A DNA stretch of 64,000 nucleotides from Diphasiastrum complanatum. Its lineage: Eukaryota; Streptophyta; Lycopodiopsida; Lycopodiales; Lycopodiaceae. Each line of letters begins with the position of its first letter. Positions within the stretch are counted from its first letter, which is position 1. Positions 52,651 through 64,000 of this stretch are shown one piece after another. The stretch lies in contig CM055096.1 of assembly GCA_029204225.1 (NCBI GenBank), forward strand, positions 35,546,139-35,610,138, written 5' to 3'. The position numbers and the translations under genes were made by a program. The notes beneath the pieces were generated by a model. It searched no databases, was not told the DNA's origin, and worked only from the letters and a program-made list of their open reading frames with translations.

Positions 52651-55065
52651 TTAATGTGGATCCTAAAAAACCTTGATCTTCAGATTTAACATATCCTTAA
52701 ATCTGAGATGTCGCTCCTTTGATAGAGCCTTTGTGAAGTAATATGCTGCCATGTAGTTTGTTCTACAGAAAACCAATGCTACTTTCTTGCTATGCACTTT
52801 CTCTCTAAGGTAAAGATACCTGATTTCGATATGTTTTCTTTGAGAGTGAAATCTCGAATTAAGAGATAACGCTATTGTGCTTGATTATCACAATAGATTA
52901 TTGTAGGAAGTGTTTGTGCAAGGTTGATGTCTGCAAGTAGTTGCCTTAGCCAGATCCTCTCTTTGGTTGCATTTGTGGCAACTATGTATTCGGATTCCGT
53001 TGATGATAATGCAACTGAGGTCTGCTTCCAGCTGTTCCATGAGATTGTGCCTTGGTTGTATAAAAATACAAATCTAGAAGTTGATTTTCTGGTATCGACA
53101 TCTCCTGCCCAATTCGCATCTGTGTAAACTTCAAGGATGTTGGCAGTTTGGTTGCCTCCGTAGCATATGTTGAGAGTTTTTGTTGCTTGGATGTACTTCA
53201 TGATCTTTGTTAGTGTTTTCCAACGAGTTAAGCCTGGATTTGATAGAAACTGGCTAAGTGTACTGATCAAATATGCAAGGTCTGGTCGTGTGCAGATTAT
53301 TGCATACATTAGTGAGCCGATAATGGATTGAAATTGGTAGCACTTCATTTTTTTTTTTTTCTGCCTCAGTTTGAGGAGACTGTTCCTTTGATAGTTTTAG
53401 TCCAAGGTCGAGTGAAAAGGTACTTGGTTTGTAGTTGGCCATACCATACTTTTTCAGCACGTTGTTGAGATATCATTGTTGATTGATAAAAATCAGTCTG
53501 CTGGGTCGATCTCATTGGATTTAGATTTGGAGACAATAGTGGGTTGGACCCATATCAGTCATCTTGTATTCCTAGGCCAACATGAATTTCGTATCCTTCA
53601 TTAGATTTAGATTGTTATTGAATAAGAGTGTATCATCTACATAGAGAGTATTGATGATGAAGTAATTCGATATAGACTTAAAGTAGACATTCGAGTCTGT
53701 CAAGTTTGGAATAAAACCATTCTCTATCATAAATGTGTTGATCTTCTAGAACCGGACTTTGGGTGACTATTTCAGCCTGTAGAGCGCCTTGTGGAGCTGA
53801 AATAGGAGCAGGTCCTTCCATTGCATCATACAAGGTGTTGTTGCTTGTCGTTTTTGTTCGTATCCCTTTGGGCACGTCATATAGATTTTCTCTTCGATGG
53901 TTCCATTGAGGAAAGCGGTCTGGACATCCATCTAGTGGACTTCAAGATCTGCTATGGCTGCAAAGGAGAGCATGTTTGACAACTAGACTAAAGGTTTCTG
54001 AATAATCCAGATCTAGAATATGGGAAAAGCCTTTGGCGACTAGTCTGGCCTTGTAATGATTTAGCCTTCTTTCAATGTCGTACTTCATCTTGAATATTCA
54101 TTTGCATGGAATTGGGTTTCCGTCCTTTGGCAGCTCAGTGACTATCCATGTTTGATTCTCCATCAGAGAATCGCATTCGGTGTCCATCACTATTTTCCAC
54201 TGGTCAGCATCAGGAGTAGACATAATCTCAAAGATGGTGGTTGGTTCCTGCACAAAGTAGCAGGCCGGATCATCCATAGTCCGCTTACAGTATCTATAGA
54301 AAAATTTCTTCATTGGTTGGAATGATGAAGAGCTTGAATTTGATCCTGAACCGGAATTTGGTCCAGACTGCATGTTGCTCTTCTTGTTAGTATAACCTGA
54401 CTTTGTAGATCTCTTGGATCTAAACTTCTGATTTTTTGAATATAGAGCTTGAAGATCCGATCCTGAGCCTGAGGAGGATGTTGATTTTTTTATCTCCTCT
54501 TGTAGGAGCAGCAAAATTACTCTTGAAAGAGTGAGGTGCTCCTGGGTAGAAACTGCCATTACCTAATTTTCATAGGCTTGAGGTACAACTCGATAATAGA
54601 GTCATGAGTGCTTCAGAATCTTCTATGACTGAGCCAGTTGCAGTCATTTTCTCTATAGAATTTTTGAACTTGTTGATATGACTCGAAACACTTTCTGCAT
54701 CAGACATCCTCAAGGTAAAAAAAATTTTCCTCAAGTGTAACTCAGAAGTAACATCCCTGATGTCATAGAGAGTTGCTAGGATGTCCCATGCATCCTTAGC
54801 AGTTTGAGTAGCACGTATGTGGCTAATCTGAGTATTCTTGATGTTGAGGGTGATCATGGCACATGCTTTGCCATCCTTGATGTCGTAGAGAGTTGCTAGG
54901 ATGTCCCATGCATACTTAGCAATTTGAACAGCACGTATGTGGCTGATCTGAGTATTCTTGATGTTGAGGGTGATGATGGCTGCATCTCCTTCTGGTATGA
55001 GCTTTGTGCCATCAACGATATCCCACAGTTCTTTGGCTAGAAGTATAAGATTCATCTTGGAAGCT
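52651..55065 (-). pseudogene. Copia B2: gag joined to RT/RNase H
   Basis: Antisense gag starts within KMNLILLAKELWDIVDGTKL at about 55055 (no leader, no gag N-terminus), contains a 40-residue tandem duplication, and ends in a Ser/Gly-rich stretch and a broken knuckle (KKFFYRYCKR, about 54290). It then jumps to RT: TMDDPACYFVQEPTTIFEIM, MENQTWIVTELPKDGNPIPC, with frameshifts to VAKGFSHILDLDYSETF, LHKALYRLK, NTLYVDDTLLFNNN (about 53640). RNase H follows (VYTDANWAGDVDTRKSTSRF, SSTESEYIVATNATKERIWL, IIYCDNQAQ to 52872). Protease and integrase are deleted. Several stops and frameshifts (about 53460-54100). It belongs to the same family as B1 by gag and LTR. Confidence 0.88.
54758..54984. repeat. 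120-bp in-frame tandem duplication in B2 gag
   Basis: GATGTC-TAGAGAGTTGCTAGG blocks begin at 54759 and 54879, period 120 bp, both carrying the codons for ITLNIKNTQISHIRA and LATLYDI. The B1 gag has one copy. Confidence 0.9.
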
Positions 55066-55085
55066 CGAAGCTTTGAGCATCGGTG

Positions 55086-55809
55086 TGTAGGAACGGAAAT
55101 GCAACAATTAGCAGTAGAAATATTCAAGAAGAATGATTCATACCGAATTGAACAAATGAACAATACAATAGTAAGACAAAAATTGCACTCTAATTAATAT
55201 CAACAGTGAGTACAATGGCTTGAAGTAATACCTTCAACTTGCTAAGCATGAAAACGCTGGCTACAAATAATTCTGATTGTGTTAAGACAACACTTTGATT
55301 AACTCTTACATAGCTTGATTCAGCTAGTATATATTTACAAGTGTCCTCAAAAATATCTTATGAGCATTGAATGCTATTTATGCCAGCCTTTGTATATGTA
55401 CAAAGTTGGTAACCGCCCTTGGGATATTTGGCTATCTAGTTGTTTTTAGGGTTGATGATAAGTTGGCGACGTCGGTCGCCACTATCGAAAAATCCAAAAA
55501 ACCCGAAGGTGCCCTTATACTAAAAATATGTAAATCTCGAAGGTGCAAAAAATCCCGTAGGTGCCTCTAGAGCGAAGGCAGAAAAATGCAAAAAAGGCAA
55601 AGGTGGGCCTGAAATGGATTCCAAGGCTTTTTGGCCATTGTGTCACATTTTTCGTGGTGCAAAAAAGGTGAAGGTGCCTTGAAAACAATTAAGGCACAAA
55701 AATCTCAAAGGTAAAAAATGCAAAGATCTGAAACATGTAGTCGGCCTTCGGTTTTCAGGATGCTTATTACTTGAACGATTTGTTAAGGCTGAGCATAAGA
55801 AATCTAACA
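55086..55809 (-). mobile_element. 5' LTR of copia B2
   Basis: 724 bp, antisense TGTTAGATTTCTTATGC at 55809 to TTCCTACA at 55086; matches B1 (6019-6898) except for a shorter repeat block. No primer-binding site follows: the leader is deleted and gag begins about 30 bp further on. Confidence 0.85.
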
Positions 55810-55835
55810 AATCCAAGATCAAATCAAGTTTGAAA

Positions 55836-56195
55836 CAAGTCCACATGTTATCAAGATAAATGTCATCAATGAGCTTTTCAAGGGAGTGGCAGCTTGCACT
55901 TCATCAAATGAGGCATGGAGGACTCTAACAAAGATCTATGAGTCAAAGTCTACATCAAGGATGTAACTATAAGAAGGAAAATCTTGCAAAGCCATCAAAG
56001 TGAAGGTGAAAATGCTCATTCTTATGGTTTGAGAGTTAAGTCCTTCAATGGACATTTGGCATGCATAAGTGATGCTATTAAGAAAAGAGATGGCTCACAT
56101 CATTCTTAATGGTTTGGGAGATAGTCATGTCGATATTATTCAAAGCTTATCTATTCAAAAGACTTTACCATCTATTGAAGACTTGCAAGAGGCCC
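55836..56195 (+). pseudogene. Copia gag scrap
   Basis: The plus strand reads IKINVINELFKGVAACTSSN, EAWRTLTKIYESKSTSRM, a stop and frameshift, then AHIILNGLGDSHVDIIQSLS and IQKTLPSIEDLQEAP. It aligns with the first part of the A3 gag (IKMNVTNELIKEV, VILNGLLDDHANLVQS). It ends in a C-rich run at about 56195. Confidence 0.8.
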
Positions 56196-56839
56196 CCCAC
56201 CCCCACCCCCCCGAAAGAAGGTTTTGGAGACTAGGGTCATGTCTCCACTTTTCAAGTGTAGTTGCTAAGTCAAAAAGGCATATATTTGTAGATGGAAAGA
56301 TTTCCAAAATTGATCTAGATAACTGGTCTCTAAATTATTAAAGATCATTTTTGTACAGCCAAGAGTTACATATGCCCATGCCAACCTTTTTGGAAGGGGA
56401 AGTGCAAAGGTGTTATGGAAGTAGATGTCTATTGTTATGCCAAAGAGTGTGCTATTATTTCAGTTCTAATATTTGATAAATTGTTGTTCTTTAAATGAGT
56501 TGGCATAAGAAAAGGGAAATTACTACTAAGATGTTGTTCAAATACATTTGAACTTTTATATTTTTTGTCAGTTTAGAAATTCAATCCATAAAGTTGTTAT
56601 GATTATTCTAAAAGTTACCAATTTTAGAAATTTCAAATCTACGTCAGTTTGTTATATCAATAACTTTCAAAAGGTGTCTGTCAAACTAGTAAATGAAGGT
56701 TTTTATTAAGCACTGTCAATGGTAGAAAGAGACAAGGTGGCTGCATAAGTCAATTATATTCTAGACCAAAATTTCATAGTACATGATTTGTCCCCACTTG
56801 TTGCACCTGTTGTACTTTAAAAAAAAAATGATGCCTATA
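56196..56839. other. Unassigned
   Basis: No feature recognised between the gag scrap and the gypsy RT relic. Confidence 0.4.
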
Positions 56840-57235
56840 TAACATGCATTCATTATAGGGATCTCGATAAGTTGCAATCACAATTAGATTTTATATTCCA
56901 AGTGTGGATGTGTTATTGGAAAGATTAAAGGAGATTGTTTATTCTCAAGGATAGATAAGACATGTCTCTATTGTAAAATCATAATAAACAATGGTTACAA
57001 TTCAATACTACATTCATAATAGACAATGAATCATATAGATTCAACTTTATGCCATTTGGCCTAGTGAATGCTCCTACAATATTCAAACATTTGATGAATA
57101 AGATTTTACAACAATTTTTAGTTGGATTTATCTTTACATTTTTCTCTACATAGAACATAAAGAATTCCATTTAAAACATATCACGCAAGTAGTAGAGGAC
57201 ATATAAATATATTAAGGGCCTATGTGATCCTACAA
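56840..57235 (+). pseudogene. Strongly decayed gypsy RT relic
   Basis: In pieces of different frames: RDLDKLQSQLDF, VDVLLERLKEIVYSQG, then the clear block NESYRFNFMPFGLVNAPTIF and KHLMNKILQQFLVGFIF, then EHKEFHLKHITQVVED. This follows the gypsy RT order (IDDLLDRL, FRVMPFGLTNAPATF, EHLEHLRQVF). The catalytic YLDD/YVDD is not preserved. Not related by sequence to the chromovirus-like RT at 40100-40410 beyond family level. Probably the oldest element here. Confidence 0.7.
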
Positions 57236-61012
<3,777 letters not shown>

Positions 61013-61304
61013 GTGGGATGAATTGGGCGAAAGAGAAATTGATGCCACACAACTACATGCTCAAAACTACTTGATGTGGTGTTGACATAATTTGGAGCTT
61101 TGTACTCTTGCTTAGGCTTGGTCTACTACTTGTTGTACAATGTACATTTGTGCATATGTGGGATGAATTGGGTGAAAGAGAAATTCATGCCACACAACTA
61201 CAAGCTCAAAACTGCTTGACGTAATGTTGACATAATTTGGAAATTTGTACTCTTGCATAGGCTTGGCCTACTACTTGTTGTACAATGTACATTTTTGCAT
61301 GAAA
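61013..61304. repeat. Tandem duplication, unit about 146 bp
   Basis: GTGGGATGAATTGGG starts at 61013 and 61159. The two units agree closely through ACTACTTGTTGTACAATGTA and the following ACATTT. Confidence 0.85.
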
Positions 61305-61818
61305 ATGCATGTGGTATGCACATATTGAAAAGAAATTAACAAATTCAGGCTTAAAATTGCTAGAATGACAAAATCTCAAGATAAGTTGAGAGAGATAGCT
61401 ATGACTAAAGAAAATAGGAATCAATTTAAAGTTTAATTTTTGTGAAATGGTGTAGATAAAGCTGACATTCTAGATAATGTTAATTTATAAAGTTGCATTT
61501 TAGTATTTGGTCTCACTGCATGGTGTGACCTTTTCTAATGGTTTGGCCTCCTTACATGGTGTGCAATTCTTTGGCCTATGATCGATTGAAATTTTTGAGA
61601 GCCTTTTGGCATCTTTTGTAAGGTTATTATTTGAATTCTATACCTATGTACATAATGAAAGAACAAAGTGACTTTTTCTATAAAATAGAGCTTCACCTTT
61701 GAGAATGTGGCTAAACTTGCAAAAATATTTGCAGAATATACATTGACATTTAAAATTAATCACCACTTCATTGGCATGATGATGGCCTAAGGCGTTACAA
61801 AAGTAGTGATGAACTAGT
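61305..61818. other. Unassigned
   Basis: Nothing recognised. Confidence 0.4.
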
Positions 61819-62145
61819 TTGAGGATTGCTGTGGAAAATATGTGCACATTGAAGAAACAAAACATTTCTATCACCAAAGATTTGCTAGCTTTCAGCCCTC
61901 TACTTGACGAAAATGTTTGCGAACACGAAAGTCAAAAGACACGAAGCGAAAATGTTCGCAAACACCCTGACAAGAAGACACAAACGCGAAACACTCGCAG
62001 AAGGGAATTTTCCGTAGTACAGGGGGAGAAAGTCAGACGACGTGAAATTCAAAAGGCACGAAAAACGTTGCGACACACTTTTATGCTCTCACGCTCCAAA
62101 AGGACCAACAAGATCATGCATGTACTCAAAAGTACAGATATCTAA
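61819..62145 (+). other. Unassigned ORF, 108 codons, basic C-terminal part
   Basis: Open frame from ATG at 61819 (MRIAVENMCTLKKQNISITK) whose second half is rich in Lys and Arg (RKHPDKKTQTRNTRRREF, KVRRREIQKARKTLRHTF). The DNA of the second half (61900-62080) is richer in CG dinucleotides (TTCGCAAAC, GCGAAACACTCG, GACGACGTG) than the surroundings. I recognise no family and see no promoter or flanking exon. It may be chance; listed because the base composition differs. Confidence 0.2.
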
Positions 62146-62744
62146 TCTAATAGCATGACATCAGCAAATACACCCTAGGTCGTGGCTAATCTGCCATTCT
62201 TGTAGCTCGTGATTAGCCGTAGATGTTTAATCACTCTAATCTAGAAGTTACACGATGTGACTATATACTTTCTGGATAATACTTGATACATGACACATGA
62301 AGTAGTCTCACGCTAGTAAGAAAGAAGACGAAAAACACAGAATACAAGTCCGCTTGTGTGAGACAATTCTGCATAGGATCTGTAGATCCACAAGTCCGCT
62401 AATAAGCGAGACATTACTCGTGAGAGAACTGTCTTTCTCTCATGCCAATGCACTGCGTGGATCTGCATGCAATGCCTGAAAATCAAAAGAGTCAATAGAT
62501 GATTTTGTAGTCGTTGCGCACACATCACTTATCATGTCTGATCTTGAATGCAAATTAGTCTGTTGTTATTCATGTGTCTGATTTACTTATTCATTTTATT
62601 CCGCACCTTGGTTGAATCTTGTTGAACGCTACATTAATCTGTTAACATAGTACATCAGTGTCTATCTACATTTTGGAGGACTGTAGGAATGATGCAGCTA
62701 GTAGTGACCAACAATCATATCTGAAATCCATCCGAATTGTTTTT
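62146..62744. other. Unassigned
   Basis: No feature recognised up to the LTR of A2. Confidence 0.4.
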
Positions 62745-63398
62745 TGAAAATTGTCAGCATTTTCTAGCTAGTTTGAGGCCTAAATTGACAGTTTTTGTAC
62801 ATAGTTTTGGATCTAACCTTTCACACGTGTGAAAGAGGCCTAGATAATTTTATTCTAGTATATATTTCATATTGAAAAAGTCTCAAACTTCAGGACCTTC
62901 GAAATGACACCAAAATCATGTTATTTGGACATATACGGCCAAAATTGGCTATTTTAGGCTACTGGTGTCCTAAAATTGGGTCCTAGGTTCTAGAGAGAGG
63001 AGAGAGAGTCATCTCTCTCACCTATATTAGATTGAAATTCGTGGAGAACAGGTTGGAGAAACTTATTGTATTGTTGAGAGAGATCAATAGATCATTGTCA
63101 CAGTTTCTTCCTCCATTGAGAGCATTGCTTTGTGTATTGTTTTCAAGCTTTTGTGTATGATCTTAAGAGGTTTCCAAAAGTGGTAGGCTGTTGTTGTAGG
63201 ACTGGTATGCTGTTGTTTTTGGCTACCATCAGTACCTTTTATTAGTTTCTTTTGTCTCTTGAATGCTTTGTCAAGTTCATGTGTATTAAAGGTAGCATTA
63301 GGATGCTTTGCCATTTCTAGCTTTTGTAGCTTGTTGTGCAAAGATCTTAGCCAAGTATTTTGGGAGTTTGGATCCATTCAAGATCCACTTTTTTCACA
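62745..63398 (+). mobile_element. 5' LTR of copia A2
   Basis: 654 bp, TGAAAATTGTCAGC to TTTTTTCACA, same family as 1887-2541. The palindrome TTCACACGTGTGAA is perfect here (62820-62833) at the same offset as in A1. Confidence 0.88.
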
Positions 63399-63410
63399 TG
63401 GTATCAGAGC
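63399..63410 (+). promoter_or_regulatory. Primer-binding site of A2
   Basis: Perfect TGGTATCAGAGC, where A1 has a mutated version. Confidence 0.9.
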
Positions 63411-64000
63411 TATTTGGATGTTATTTTTATTTAGGTTTCCATCTATGGTGATATTTGGATAATTGATCAAGTTCTAGCATGATTATGCATTGCATTGTTG
63501 ATCAAATCTTACTAAACTTTGTTTTGTGAGTTGAACTTGTGGATCAAAAGCATATTATAGGTCTATTGAAGATAAGAGGCTGATAAGAAGCTATTTTGCA
63601 TTAGATCATAACACCTAATCAGTTGTTGATTGTGAGGCTTGTGCATATTCAATACTAACAATGTTCTGTTCAATGTATTGTTGACAATCTCCACTTCTAT
63701 TGATGAACATTCTCCTTTGTGGATGAACACTCTCCTTAAGTGGATGACAGATACTCTTTGAGTGATTTTTTATTCCTTCAAAAGGTTGAGCAAAGATCCG
63801 CTTGGATGAAAGATCCCCTTTTGGGTGAACAGATTGTCAACAATCTTTTGCATAAATTTTGGTGTACTTTGTTGAGCATGTAACTAACTCTCCTTGTGTA
63901 ATTTGATTGGAGCATTTGCTGGAAGATTTTAACCATTATGCAAATGTGTTTTCAAGTTCTTAACAGGTTGAGGAACATTCTCATGTGAAGTGATCTTAGA
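63411..64000 (+). other. Leader of A2, cut by the window end
   Basis: Matches the A1 leader from about 2554 to 3170, including the TGGATGAACACTCTCCTT repeat unit (about 63711-63746). The gag start would lie a few hundred bases beyond the window. Confidence 0.85.

Overview
This looks like the nuclear genome of a land plant with a large, repeat-rich genome. No ordinary host gene, tRNA, rRNA, operon or CRISPR array could be supported. All coding homology belongs to plant transposable elements: Ty1/copia (several lineages), Ty3/gypsy (a Tat/Athila-like lineage and a chromovirus-like one) and one CACTA DNA transposon. Most LTR elements carry the copia-style initiator-Met primer-binding site TGGTATCAGAGC. 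I cannot name the species from sequence alone.

Layout. 1-1886: two broken antisense copia fragments. 1887-5198: copia A1, with LTR, leader and a gag-protease-RNase H frame that lost integrase and most of RT. 5199-7790: a C-family LTR piece, then copia B1, a gag-integrase relic. 7791-11887: mostly unassigned. 11888-14413: a rearranged E-family LTR, copia scraps and an antisense primer-binding site. 15487-26485: remains of antisense gypsy G1 (protease, integrase, an unusual downstream ORF, D-family LTR), into which the 4.75-kb non-coding LTR element E inserted with a perfect GGCAT target duplication. 26715-28401: copia gag scraps, one end of an undescribed inverted-repeat element (H), and the gag start of element C. 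29571-35431: copia A3, intact, with LTRs identical by eye, sitting inside the C LTR. 36127-38548: copia relics and a gypsy-like LTR. 38757-40410: chromovirus-like gypsy (+). 40435-50212: antisense gypsy G2 (downstream ORF, minisatellite, integrase, gag start, D LTR), interrupted by the second intact copia, F (43355-49350). 50213-52400: CACTA remnant with palindromic repeats. 52401-55809: antisense copia B2, a gag-RT deletion derivative. 55836-62744: a copia gag scrap, a gypsy RT relic, a long GA microsatellite and unassigned DNA. 62745-64000: 5' end of a second A-family copia, cut by the window edge.

How the parts work together. Only A3 and F look coding-competent; each encodes one gag-protease-integrase-RT-RNase H polyprotein. 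The rest is a nested record: F and E landed in gypsy elements, A3 in an LTR of C, C in an older copia RT, and A1 in an older copia protease. Repeated internal deletions have joined different pol domains. Three points deserve most attention: the ORF downstream of integrase in both gypsy copies, the 14-bp palindrome TTCACACGTGTGAA shared by otherwise different copia LTRs, and the non-coding element E.
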